A stretch of 64,000 nucleotides of DNA from Agapanthus africanus (lineage: Eukaryota; Streptophyta; Magnoliopsida; Asparagales; Amaryllidaceae), in contig JASDDO010000028.1 of assembly GCA_030015575.1 (NCBI GenBank), positions 28,003,154-28,067,153 on the forward strand, given 5' to 3'. Positions 13,711 to 24,184 of this stretch are shown here, one piece after another (positions within the stretch are counted from its first letter, which is position 1; each line of letters opens with the position of its first letter). The position numbers were made by a program, and so were the translations under genes. The notes under the pieces were generated by a model, which ran no database searches, was not told where the DNA came from, and worked only from the letters and a program-made list of their open reading frames with translations.

Positions 13711-13781
13711 CACCTTTTGTGACTGTTGGATTCCTCTAGGTATTTGGGGAGATGAAACTTTTCCATCTCCTCCTATAAATA
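13681..13781 (+). promoter_or_regulatory. Predicted antisense promoter: G-box dyad plus TATA box
   Basis: The perfect dyad TCACGTGTCCACACGTGA (13681-13698) lies about 76 bp upstream of TATAAATA (13774-13781) on the plus strand. This is a normal plant core promoter spacing and drives away from the PPT toward the PMD gene. The same TCCTATAAATA core and G-box dyads occur in D's own LTR promoter. Transcription itself is inferred. Confidence 0.6.
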
Positions 13782-13799
13782 CTCACGTTTCTTCAGAAG

Positions 13800-14603
13800 A
13801 GCCTTCACTTTGTTTATCTTCTTCTTCTGAGAACTTTTTTCCTTTGAGAATTTAATTCTCTTCCTCCAGAGCTTAGTTCTCTGTCTCAGACATTTTCCAG
13901 AGTTTAACTCTGTTGAAAGATCCCTTTTCCTCAGGTAATAATGTTGAACGGCTGAAGCACCTTTGTTTTAAAAGAACTCTCTGGATTTTAAATCCACATT
14001 AAGGATTTCACAAAGAACCCATTTTTCTTCAATTTCTTTAACCAAATATGAGACCACTTAACCTCCAACAGTAGATCTCTTAGGGTCGGATGATCCTTAG
14101 GGAGATGATGATGGCGGTTCAACTCCATGGAATTTAATTCCATCCCAAAAATGTTTTCTGGGAATTTAATTCCCTTCTCTTAATAAGGAATTTAATTCCA
14201 ATGAAGAACTCAGTTTCTTCACACGGAGGCTTCTTAGGGTCTCTTGACCCTAGGTTGTCCTTCTGCAATTAATGAAATAGGAGCTTTGTAATGATGTCTT
14301 CTGTGGGAATTTAATTCCTTTGATCTTGTTGGATCCATTGTAGAGCCCGAGACAGATCCTGTTGGGGGAATGTGCATGGTCATCATTCTTTATTTAATGA
14401 GGGTATTCCCTTTGTTTTATTGTAACTATTTGGTCTCATTATTAACGAGCCGTCATCCGGATTCTGTGGGGCCCATGTGTTTTGTAGCCAATGGTCCTAG
14501 AAAACTCTGCTGTTGCTTTCTTTAACTAGTCTTCATGTTCATGCATGAATATATATTGCTGACTTTTCTTTTAACGGTCTTCTTCTATTGGATTTCAGGT
14601 GCG
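13800..14603 (+). other. Leader exon and leader intron of the antisense gene
   Basis: A leader exon from about 13805 would end at 13934 (CTCAG before GTAATA). The leader intron would be 13935-14598, ending TGGATTTCAG, followed by GTGCG and the ATG at 14604. The leader is full of 6-3-6 dyads such as CAGAGTTTAACTCTG, GAGAATTTAATTCTC, TGGATTTTAAATCCA and GGGAATTTAATTCCC, the same type as in D's LTR. The hydrophobic N-terminus seen by reading the frame upstream of 14604 is intron sequence. Confidence 0.55.
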
Positions 14604-17600
14604 ATGGCTTCTGTTCCGTGCTTTTCCTTTTCTCGCTCGGAGGCTGCTTTTCCTCAGTCACCATCTGATGAGGAAGTGATGGCGATGATTCGGGCCCATG
14701 ACCCGAACTGCACCAACCTTCTTCAATGGGGATCTTGGTATAGTCAGATTATTCAGTGTCGCCGGAGTTTTCTTTGCGCGGTACCGACGGAGCCCACTTT
14801 CCCATTCTTACCGATGGACCCTTCGAGGACGGTTTTTGCTGTGGAAATGCCCAACTGGACTCCAACGGGGAGGCTCGAGCCTTCGACGAACGGTATTCCG
14901 AACCATCCGATCCCGGCCATAGACATCTTGGGGCGGCGTATCTGCCAGGGTGAGGCCCACCCGTGGGGGCAAATTTATAAGATAGGGCTTACTTCTCGGC
15001 ATCCTACGGGCTACCTTCTCTGGGCTCGCTACATCCTTTCTGCCCATCATGCGCGGTTGCAGAAAGTCGGGCTTTATCAGGCCATATACGCGTCACTATT
15101 CCATTATAAGTCCCCGCATGTCTGGTGGGTTAAGGCGTTTTTGAACCAATGGAATCTTCCCACCAACACTTTCATTCTAGGAGATCGCGCGGTCTCGATC
15201 TCTCTAGCAGAATTCTATGACATTTCGGAGTTGCCAATCAGGGGTAGTTTGTATGAGGAGTTGCTGCCTTCTGATGAGTACGTTTTTGAACCCGAGCTCG
15301 TCCCGGTTGACGGCCTGTCTGCTGAGAATGCCGTTCGCCACAAGCGCCCCAGTTTAATCAAGGCGCTAGGTATCTTCGACCGATTATTCACCGAATCCGA
15401 AGAGCAGGGTGTTACTTTCAAGAGCTTCATTGCTCGTTTCCTTCGCGAGGACGCCTTATCGAAGACAGCCCCGAAGTTTGCCAACATTGGAGACCCCTTT
15501 GGGTTCGGTCCGAAGAAGCTGCCGACCACTGAATCGGACTTACCTCAGTACTACATCCCTATTATGTCACCGACCGCTTTTGAATCCATCGCTGTTCCCG
15601 GCATGGACGAGGAGACGTTCTTCGTGGGGTTTGTTAGTGTCTGGCTCAGTTGGTTTATTATCCCCATGAATCGCCGCTTCATGAGAGCCTCGGTCATCTA
15701 CCCGGCTCATCGTATTGCTGAGGGGACGCGGTTGGCCATCGGCATCCCGGCCTTGGCGCACCTCTATCATGGATTGGGCACCGCGGCTAATACCTCTACA
15801 CCCGGCGTGGATGTAGTGAACTTTTCGCTTCATTATTTCACGTCCTGGGTTGAAATGCATGTGCTGGGGGCTTTCGCTATGCATCAGAGGCCCGCTTTTT
15901 ACGACGCCTATCCCTTCCCGCGACTTATGCGACTGGTGGGTGCTTCTGCTGCTGACCCGACTCAATTCGGGGCTATTCGGGTGCTGATTTCTCCTCATGC
16001 CGCCGCTGGCGGGTTGGTTTTTAATGACCGGGTCTTGTCTACTCCTTCGGGTCCCGTTCAACAACTCTGGGACCAGTCGAAAGACAACGCACCTTTTTTG
16101 AAGCCCCGGGAGGCCGCGCATTTGTATACAATTAGACCGGGCTACTTGGTGTTTCGCCAGGACAGTGCAGCTCTTTTTATGCGGTACAATCCGCATCGAT
16201 TCGTCCGGCAGCTTGGATACGACCAGGGTGTTCCTTTCGAGGCTTTTATAGTCGCCTCGATCCCTTCGCTCGATGATGTTCGCGATGCCGCTCATCATTT
16301 CATGAGGCTGAACACCGGCTCCGGTTTCATGGTCCCTGAAGCTGAGTACATGCCCCGGTGTGTGGGTGCATTTACGGGCTGGTATCTTCATCGGATCAGC
16401 CCAATTATTCTTGAAGAAAGAAGGGTGCTCCTTGGTCACGATGCTGCTCCTCAGGTTTCGGGTGCTAAGCTGCGACCGAGGGTTCCGGTCCGCTTCCCTT
16501 TGAGGGAGATTGGCGCTGCGCTCATTCCGGGGGAGTCAGGGGTAGACCTTACTCCAACGGCTGGTATGCCCTTGGGTTCCCGATCGCGGGGTAAACGGGC
16601 CCCAGTGGTAGCACCCCTGCCGGTGGCGGCACCGCCCCTTATGGCATCGACAATGGCGATGTCATCCTCGGTTGTGGCACCGAGCGAGAGTAATAGGGAT
16701 GAGGGCGCTGAGAGCGATGTGGGCCGGCGCCGCCCCAAGGCTTCGCGAGGGAGGAAGCGGTCATCCTCAGCGACTGGCTCTGGGTCTAAAAGGCCGATGA
16801 AAGCGGCCACCAACCTGCTCGATTCTTTGGCGGAGTCTGAGCCTATTCTTGAAGATGAACCATTGGCCCTGCAAGAGTCAGACGCTGGACTTCTCTTCCC
16901 GAGCTCGGCTGATGAGGAGGCCGCACAGCTGGCTGAGGCCATACGGCGTTCAAAAGACGAGTCTCATAACGCCAAGGTTTCAAAGAAGTCTTATCCCGCT
17001 GTAATCTTTTACGAAGACCCTTCGTGGATTCGGCGGCGATTTATCGGTCCTTTGGAGGAATGGGGGGAAAGGGCTTTGAAGCAGGCCGCTTCAGAAGACG
17101 CGGCTGATGCACTCTCTTTATGGACCGGTGGTTATGAGTCTACCCTTGAACCCCGGCGAGCCTACCTCCTTGAGAAGGAGCAGCGGCTTGAAGAAGCCAT
17201 ATTGAGGGCTTCTTTGCGTATAGGTACGTTGTGCTCCTTTTGTAGTCTTTCCGATTATTTATGCCCGTGCATATGTATCATTATTCTTATTTGAATCGTG
17301 CAGAATCTTCGACGCTGGGGGAGCTCCCTACGGGCCCATTAAAGCTAAAGCCCACCGAAATTCTCAATGAAGCCTTGCTTGATGTGGAGGGGGCTGATGA
17401 GGCTGCTCCTCTCATGGTAGAACCTCCAGCGGAGGTTCTTGATCAGGGAGCGCTTGCCCCTTTGGGGGAGGCTCCTTTGGAGATCGCCGCCCTAATGACT
17501 CTTACTGAGGGCGGCCCAGAGGCTGGAAGAGAGGTAGTCGGGACTACTCTTCCTTTGTTGGAGCCTGAGGTCACGGCGGAGACCGTTGAAGCTGCTATCC

Positions 17601-18741
17601 CCCCGGCTCAGAATGGGAGGAGTGTTGAAAGTATCCCTCTGCGTTTTAATTTAGCAACCCCTTCATAGTCTGAACTCTTTTATCTTTCCCAGAATTGCGC
17701 GGTTTGGCGGCCACTATCGCGGATCTGTCGCCTCGACAGTCATTTCAGCGTTTATTGGAGATGGCAGCTCCGCAGGCGATCTCCCCTCAGCATATTGTCC
17801 TTTCCTCTGGGCAAGGTTAGTGTCATTCGCCATTTTTTTACCATAGCATTGTTACTATTTCGCGAAATGACGTTGATGTCTCTTATAGTTTTGGAAGCTG
17901 ACGATGAGGTCGAGGTTGTTGAAGGGCCAGGGGAACCTTCAGCTCCTACTTGCATGACTGTCAGTGAGTGACATTTTATTATAGTCCCGTTCGTTCTGCG
18001 TTTAAGAGTTTTACTAACATTTCCCAAAGTTGAACAGCCCTGCCAGTCTCCATGGCTTTGGAATCGCGTATCGTGATGCCGCCCGGCCCTTATGCTTTGC
18101 GGGCTTCAGAACGTTTGGCCCAATTGAGCCTTGTCTCCCTATCATCTTTCGTCGAGGAGCTCCGTGCTGGTAGCACGACCACAGCCGAAGAGTTTGCCGC
18201 TGAAGCTAACGGCTCTCTTCCTTTTCTCGCCACCTATCATAGCGAGGAGGTGGTGCGGGTCTGGATGGAGTTCTGTAGGAAGGTGGAGGCTTGTTTGCAT
18301 GCTCTTGAATGTTCTCGCCTTTCCTCGGAAGCCGTGGCTGCAAAAGCGGAGTTGCGGGGTCTGATAGCACGATGTGCGGCTAACATGACGTCATGCGAGA
18401 AGAGGCTTGGCCGCAAGTTCTCGGAGAGGGAATTGGCTTCTAAGGCGCTGAGCGAGCTTCAGGCCAGCCTCACAGCCATGGCCAACAAAGCATACGAACT
18501 CTGGCGAGTGCTCCAGGAGTCCATAAAAGAGGTGGTGGCTCTCGATAAAGCTTCCACGTTCACTCGTGAGAGGGTCGAGGCTCATAAAGCCACCGAGAAA
18601 GAGCTCGAAGCTCGGCTTGCTTCGTATCAGGCTCAGCAAGATCAGGCGGAGGCTCGTCTTCTAGAGATCTTGCGTCATGAAGCCGTGGCTCAGCAACAGA
18701 ACGATGAGCTGGTAAAATTATTGCACTGCCCGCCGGCTTGA
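14604..18741 (+). CDS. PMD (aminotransferase-like plant mobile domain) coiled-coil protein, antisense cargo of D
   Basis: Predicted exons are 14604-17223, 17304-17630, 17693-17815, 17889-17963 and 18047-18741, with four GT-AG introns of 62-83 bp, all phase 1. They total 3840 nt, or 1279 residues. Residues about 40-600 resemble the plant mobile domain: tntF, then sISLaEfydiseLPIrGslYeE near 185-220. A basic NLS-like patch (RRRPKASRGRKR) lies near 708-719, followed by an acidic middle; the last exon (about 230 residues) is rich in heptad-like Leu/Ala/Glu and should form a coiled coil. PMD genes are known both as host genes (MAIN/MAIL1) and inside Ty3 elements. It lies antisense between integrase and PPT, so its introns are not removed when the element's sense RNA is reverse transcribed. 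A captured host gene or an old Tat antisense ORF are both possible. Confidence 0.7.
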
Positions 18742-18844
18742 GGATTTGTATCTTTTCCCTTTTTTTGTACATACTCATGAATGAGAGTATCTTTCTTTTT
18801 TTGTTTCTTTCATGAATTGTACTTTGTATCCATTTTGGTTTATG

Positions 18845-18850
18845 AATAAA
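18845..18850 (+). terminator. Poly(A) signal of the antisense gene
   Basis: AATAAA lies 104 bp after the stop at 18741, in T-rich sequence with several TTTTTTT and TTGTA stretches, as in plant 3' UTRs. Confidence 0.55.
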
Positions 18851-18959
18851 AGATACATTTTTCTTCTCAATGGTGTGTCCCTTTTGTATTCTGCGGATAT
18901 TCTATCTTGATCTCCTTGCAGGACAGCGATGGCTAAGGATTCAGGGTTAGGATCTGCTT

Positions 18960-19170
18960 CCTAAGGCTTTTGCATTTTATGAGCCACGAGGGTCTCATAT
19001 AGAGTTTTTCTCCCTACAGGTCGAGAGGATCCCATAGGTGTAAGTTCTTCTTAAAAATCGTGAGGATTCTTAAGCGGGTTTTCCCTTGAGAGTCGTAAGG
19101 ATCTTACAAGAGAGTTTTTCTTCCTTACAGGTCGTGAGGACTTGTAAGTGCTGGATGTGGTCACCCTTGT
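18960..19170. repeat. Constant-loop hairpin repeats, short block in D
   Basis: About four imperfect units. Each has a TTTCTCC/TTTTCCC-like spacer, a stem, a loop close to TCGTGAGGA and the opposite stem, for example CTTACA / TGTAAG around 19123-19148. Same family as 21541-22075. Confidence 0.6.
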
Positions 19171-19189
19171 CTGAGTTTTACGGAGTCAG

Positions 19190-19690
19190 GGGTTTCTCCA
19201 GGTATTGTAGTTTAAAGACGTCGCGGTCAAGGTTAAGGACCTCATAGTCTGTGGATTTAAGGACTCCACAGTCCGATGTTAGTTTTAAGACATCACGGTC
19301 AAGGTTAAGGACCTCATAGTCCGTGGATTTAGGGACTCCACAGTCCGATGTTAGTTTTATGACATCACGGTCAAGGTTAAGGACCTCATAGTCCATGGAT
19401 TTAGGGACTCCACAGTCCGATGTTAGTTTTAAGACATCACGGTCAAGGTTAAGGACCTCATAGTCCGTGGATTTAGGGACTCCACAGTCCGATGTTTGGT
19501 TGCAGGGACCCGTCAACTCTTTGAAGACGTTGAGGAATTACAACGCCAGGTATCAAAGGAGTGAAGAGATGTACCCTTAAACCAAGGCAGAATCCGTAGT
19601 GAATCGGGGTGGTTGATCGTTAGTTTTAAGACATCACAGTCGAGGTTAAGGACATCATAGTCCATGGATTTTAAGGACTCCACAGTCCGG
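19190..19690. repeat. 72-bp tandem repeats and a bracket hairpin in D's 3' region
   Basis: About four copies at 72-bp spacing (AGTTTT at 19281, 19353 and 19425). Each contains GGACTCCACAGTCC and GGAC...GTCC inverted repeats. They are followed at about 19510-19560 by the hairpin with CGTTG/CAACG and CTTTGA/TCAAAG arms that also follows the repeats in D's LTR (34800-34862). The block therefore looks like a copy of an LTR segment. The open frame through it exists because 72 is divisible by 3. Confidence 0.7.
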
Positions 19691-20845
19691 TATTTGCTCT
19701 GGATGCTTCACACGGGTTCACTGCCGTGCTTGGCGAGGACCAGGCTCCGCTCTGGGAGTTTTCCGCGGGGTCAAAGAGTGACGTTATCCGCATTCCACGT
19801 AACCAGGAATTTTGCACTAGATGCTTCACACGGGTTCACTGCCGTGCTCGGCGAGGACTAGGCTCCGCTCTGGATGCTTCACACGGGTTCACTGCCGTGC
19901 TCTGCGAGGACCAGGATCCGCTCTGGACGTTTTCCACGGGGTCAAAGAGTGACGTTATCCGCGTTCCACGTAACCAGGAATTTTGCACTAGATGCTTCAT
20001 ACGGGTTCACTGCCGTGCTCGGCGAGGACTAGGCTCCGCTCTGGATGCTTCACACGGGTTCACTGTCGTGCTCTGCGAGGACCAGGATCCGCTCTGGACG
20101 TCTTCCACGGGGTCAAAGAGTGACGTTATCCGCGTTCCACGTAACCAGGAATTTTGCACTAGATGCTTCACACGGGTTCACTGCCGTGCTCGGTGAGGAC
20201 TAGGCTCCACTCTGGATGCTTCACACGGGTTCTCTGTCGTGCTCTGCGAGGACCAGGATCCGCTCTGGACGTTTTCTACGGGGTCAAAGAGTGACGTTAT
20301 CCGCGTTCCACGTAACCAGAAATTTTGCACTAGATGCTTCACACGGGTTCACTGCCGTGCTCGGCGAGGACTAGGCTCCGCTCTGGATGCTTCACACGGG
20401 TTCACTGCCGTGCTCTGCGGGGACCAGGATCCACTCTGGATGCTTCACACGGGTCAAAGAGTGACTTTATCTGCGTTCCACGTAACCAGGAATTTTGCAC
20501 TAGATGCTTCACACGGGTTCATTGCCGTGCTCGGCGAGGACTAGGCTCCGCTCTGGATGCTTCACACGGGTTCACTGCCGTGCTCTGCGAGGACCAGGAT
20601 CCGCTCTGGATGCTTCACACGGGTCAAAGAGTGACGTTATCTGCGTTCCACGTAACCAGGAATTTTGCACTAGATGCTTCACACGGGTTCACTGCCGTGC
20701 TCGGCGAGGACTAGGCTCCGCTCTGGATGCTTCACACGGGTTCACTGCCGTGCTCTGCGAGGACCAGGATCCGCTCTGGACGTTTTCCACGGGGTCAAAG
20801 AGTGACGTTATCCGCGTTCCACGTAACCAGGAATTTTGCTGATTG
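19690..20845. repeat. About 171-bp tandem repeat, six to seven copies, in D's 3' region
   Basis: The landmark AACCAGGAATTTTGCACTAG recurs near 19800, 19971, 20143, 20316, 20481, 20655 and (truncated) 20826. Each unit holds CACGGGTTCACTGCCGTG copies about 53-60 bp apart and one GGGTCAAAGAGTGACGTTAT segment. The overlapping long open frames are by-products, since 171 is 57 codons. Confidence 0.8.
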
Positions 20846-21120
20846 TATCCGCATTTCACGGGATGGCGGTTTGAATGTTGGCGTTATGTATACCACCGAT
20901 CCATGGAACTGGGAGTTGCCGCTGTTCCGCTTAGCTTGACGTTGTGTCCGTCGTTACGAGACGAATGCTGGGATGATCTCTAGGTCGCTTGTGGCCCGTC
21001 GAGATTTAGCTTCTTTCTTTGGTGAAACCTGAGGGGGGGAGATATGTTCCCTTTTTGTTTACGCCCTTGGATTGTGTACAGGGTGTGATGGAACATCACC
21101 TGTAGGGCATAAATTGAAAC
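20846..21120. other. Spacer in D's 3' region with one recurrent GGATTGTRTACA module
   Basis: No gene is seen. 21062-21110 holds the module TTGGATTGTGTACA...CCTGTAGGGC, which recurs in the LTR of D (33992-34046) and the 3' regions of A and B. Confidence 0.5.
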
Positions 21121-21400
21121 TTTTCTTTTATATTTTGTTTCTTTTTCCGCGATGCTCTATCATTTCAGCTTTTATATCGCGGAGGTCGCGATTGCCCTAT
21201 CATTTCGGCTATTTTTCGCGGTGCCCAATCATTTCGGCTATTTATTTATTTTCTACTCGCTGCTTTTTATTGCGAGTTGCCCTATCATTTCGGCTGTTTT
21301 CATGCATACATTTTTTTACTTGCTGCTTTTTATTGCAATTTGCCCCATCATTTCGGCTATTTCGTATGCATGTGTGGCTCGCTAGCTTTTTCGCTGCAAG
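21120..21400. repeat. CATTTCGGCT repeats in D's 3' region
   Basis: About six irregular copies of CC(C/T)ATCATTTCGGCTATTT with CGCGGT or GCTGCTTTTTATTGCGA between them. The reverse complement recurs in B at 51990-52400. Confidence 0.65.
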
Positions 21401-21540
21401 CTTGGATTTTAGATACCGATTTCGGCATCAGCACCGCTGCAACTGGGATGTTGCCAGGAGCGAATCATCATTTGCCTCTGTCGATGTTGAACAAAGGTGG
21501 CTTAGTAAACAGGGTTAAGGGTCCTGTCGACCAAGGCTTT

Positions 21541-22075
21541 TGACTTCATGAGCCGTAAGGGTCTCACAAAGGTATTTCTCCCTACAAGTCGTGAGGATCT
21601 TGTAGGTGTATTTTCTCCCTAGGAATCGTGAGGATTCCTAAATGTATGTTCCTCTGCAAGTTGTAAGGATCCTACAAGAGGGCTTTCTCCTTATAGGTTG
21701 AAAGGACCTACAAGGGTTGCTCACCATATGGACATATCCCTAGTCACGGGTGGGACTTTGCTAGGGAAATGTTTATTCGCGTCCGTGGATTGTATACAAG
21801 GGTCAGTATTGAGCCACTTGTAGGGCAGTATCGAAGGTTGTGGGGGATTTGCTTAAGAACAGGTTTAGGTTTCTGTAACTTAAGACTTTCAAGTCTTATG
21901 AGCCGTGAGGGTCCCATAAGAGAATTCTCCTTACGAGTCGTGAGGATCTCGCAAGTGTATTTTCTCCTTAGGAATCGTGGGGATCCCTAAGTGTGTTGCT
22001 TCTTTGTAAGTCGTAAGGATCTCACGCGGGTGGTTTCTCCTTACAAGGTCGAGAGGACCCTATAAGTGTCTCTTA
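21541..22075. repeat. Array of constant-loop, variable-stem hairpins in D
   Basis: About ten units at about 50-bp spacing. A pyrimidine spacer (TTTCTCC) precedes each hairpin whose loop stays close to TCGTGAGGA while the stem changes: CCTACAAG/CTTGTAGG (21581-21606), TAGGAAT/ATTCCTA (21620-21640), CCTTATAGGT/ACCTACAAGG (21689-21715), TCTTATG/CATAAGA (21894-21921), CTTACGAG/CTCGCAAG (21930-21955). Copies also occur in A and B. A GGATTGTATAC module sits inside at 21779-21830. Confidence 0.75.
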
Positions 22076-22078
22076 ACG

Positions 22079-22375
22079 AGGTTGCGCCCTTTCGGGTTTT
22101 CACAAACACTCGCCGGTAGTCCTGCTGTTTTTACTCACGGAGCCCTTTCGGGTTTTCATCCGTGCCCATTTTGCTTATGGACATACCGTTTTTTTTTACT
22201 CTTTTTCTCTTTTTTTTTACAAGGTCGTGCCCTTTCGGGTTTTCACGAACACTTGCCGGTAGCCCTGCTGTTTTTACTCACGGAGCCCTTTCGGGTTTTC
22301 ATCCGTGCCCATTTTGCTTATGGACATACCGTTTTTTTTATCATTTTTTTATTTTTTATTTTTCTCCCTTTTTTT
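22079..22375. repeat. Two copies of an about 143-bp CCCTTTCGGGTTTTCA repeat
   Basis: Two near-identical blocks start at about 22086 and 22229, each with CGCCGGTAG, TTTTTACTCACGGAGCCC and a T-run tail. The same block is in A (37868-38140) and, reversed, in B (51010-51300). Membrane-like frames here come from the T-runs. Confidence 0.75.
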
Positions 22376-22410
22376 TATATATCTCGTCAGCCTAAGGATG
22401 CTGCGGTAGT

Positions 22411-22735
22411 AGTTTAGGGACGTTTCGGTCCGTCGTTAGTTTAAGGACATTTCGGTCCGTCGATAGTTTAAGGACGTTTCGTTCCGTCGTTAGTTTAAAG
22501 ACGTTTCGGTCCGTCGATAGTTTAAGGACGTTTCGGTCCGTCGTTAGTTTAAGGACATTTCGGTTCGTCGTTAGTTTAAGGACCTTTCGGTCCGTCGATA
22601 GTTTAAGGACGTTTCGGTCCGTCGTTAGTTTAAAGACGTTTCGGTCCGTCGATAGTTTAAGGACGTTTCGGTCCGTCGTTAGTTTAAGGACATTTCGGTA
22701 CGTTATTAGTTTAAGGACATTTCGGTCCGCCGTTA
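22411..22735. repeat. 27-bp tandem repeat, about 12 copies, in D
   Basis: The unit is AGTTTAAGGACGTTTCGGTC plus CGTCGTT. Each holds GGAC...GTCC arms around a variable 6-nt centre. Relatives fill B's LTRs (41472-42155, 58128-58765), with short copies in A (38190-38270) and B (50825-50960). Confidence 0.8.
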
Positions 22736-22834
22736 AGGGGAAGGTCGGCTACTGCTTATGAGGTCTGAGCTTAGGAAGATAGCGAGCGGACATAGTCGTC
22801 GTCATCTATCATTGACCCAGGCTGTGGCTCGCTA

Positions 22835-24050
22835 AGCAAAGTATTTCTTTAAGAAACAGCCGTTTATTGGCCTGAAAGGCCTCTCACCGTGCATGTCCAT
22901 GAGTAGATAGGCTCCTCCATGGTAGACCTTGTCTATAATGTACGGGCCTTCATAGTTCGGCTCAAATTTTCCCCGCTTGGCACGATTGGGAATCATAGGT
23001 CTTTTGACTACTAGCACGAGTTCGCCTTGGCGGAATGTCCTCGGCCTGGTCAATCTTTCGTATGAGCGCGTCATCTTTTCTTTGTAGGCCTCTAGATTTT
23101 GTTGCGCTATGAGCCGAAGGTAAGCATTTTCTTCGTCCGTCAGCTCGTAGTGGACCGCCACTCGTAGAGAGGGTAACTCTATCTCGAGGGGGAGCACTGC
23201 TTCCGTCCCAAATACCAACGCGTACGGCGTTGTGTTCGTGGCCGTCTTGAACGTAGTTCGATAGGCCCAAAGGGCTTCTTGCAGCCTCTCGTGCCAGTCT
23301 TTCTTATTTCGGGACACCGTCTTTTTTATGATCTTTGTCAAAGTCTTATTGAAGGCCTCGGCCAGACCGTTAGCTCGTGGATTGTAAACTAAAGAATATC
23401 TCCAGTCTATATTGTGTTGCTGCGCGAAGCGGCTAATCTTATGGCCTCTGTAGGCTGGCCCGTTATCGGAGATAATCCGCCGTGGGGTTCCAAACCGATA
23501 GATGACGTACGTCTTGAAGAAGTGGAGGATATTCTCCGTCTTCACTTCCCTCAGCGGTACTGCTTCTGCCCACTTGGAGAAGTAATCAGTTGTCGCCAGG
23601 ATGAAACGATGTCCCCGGGATGATGCCGGCTCGATGGGGCCGACTATGTCAGTCCCCCACATTTCGAATGGCTAGCTAGCCACCGTTGGGTGTAGTGGAT
23701 TCGGATGTTGGTGGATAAAGTCTCCATGAATCTGGCACGAGTGGTATTGCTTCGCATACTCGAGGCAGTCTTGGACCATCGTGGGCCAATAATAACCCAT
23801 CCGTTTGATCTTCAATTTCATTTTCGGGCCTGCTTGGTGAGAACTGCAGAGTCCGTCGTGAACTTCCTGAACGACTCTTTCTGCTTCGTCAGGTCCTAAG
23901 CATCTCAGCCACAGAGAATCAAACGATCTTTTGTATAGAGTGTCGTTGACGAAAGCGAAAAGTAGAGCTCGTTTCATGAGCTGATGTCTTGAGGACGCTT
24001 CTTCGGGCATTCGGTGGGACTTAAAATAGTCTATGAAGACTTCCCTCCAG
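22835..24050 (-). pseudogene. Integrase of D
   Basis: Order on the minus strand: an HHCC-type zinc-binding region (HQAGPKMKLK...GYYWPTM), then the DDE core with GTDIVGP, SDNGPAY and NGLAEAFNKTL, then the C-terminal part with FEPNYEGPYIIDKVY and the end RPINGCFLKKYFA. No chromodomain follows, as expected for Tat rather than chromoviruses. It inserts the cDNA into host DNA. The region is broken, so no product is expected from this copy. Confidence 0.85.
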
Positions 24051-24184
24051 TCCTCGGCCTTCTCATGGTCTTTTATTTGTAGGGTCGTCTGCTCAGTCGC
24101 TCCCTTTTCTTCGTATGATTCCGGAGATATTTCTGTTGGGGCGAGCACTCAACGGCTTTGTACCATGATTTTAACGTCATCGAG

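Noticed and set aside
14535-14603. Hydrophobic N-terminus (ILLTFLLTVFFYW) as a signal peptide on the PMD protein
   Set aside because: A splice acceptor at 14597-14598 lies just before the ATG at 14604, so this stretch is read from the leader intron.
15567-16439. 290-codon minus-strand ORF inside the PMD gene (also 16451-16942)
   Set aside because: Shadow of the plus-strand exon; no recognisable domain.
19726-20842. Overlapping repetitive ORFs (CFTRVHCRAR units)
   Set aside because: 171 bp is 57 codons, so the tandem repeat is open by chance; no start context or domain.
19690-20845. Centromeric satellite array
   Set aside because: Only six to seven units, enclosed in element D between pol and the antisense gene.
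21541-22075. CRISPR-like array (regular hairpin repeats and spacers)
   Set aside because: Plant retrotransposon context; the variable part is the stem, spacers are constant, and no cas genes are present.
22082-22417. Membrane protein-like ORFs rich in Phe and Leu (also 51092-51295)
   Set aside because: Frames through T-runs of a non-coding 143-bp repeat.
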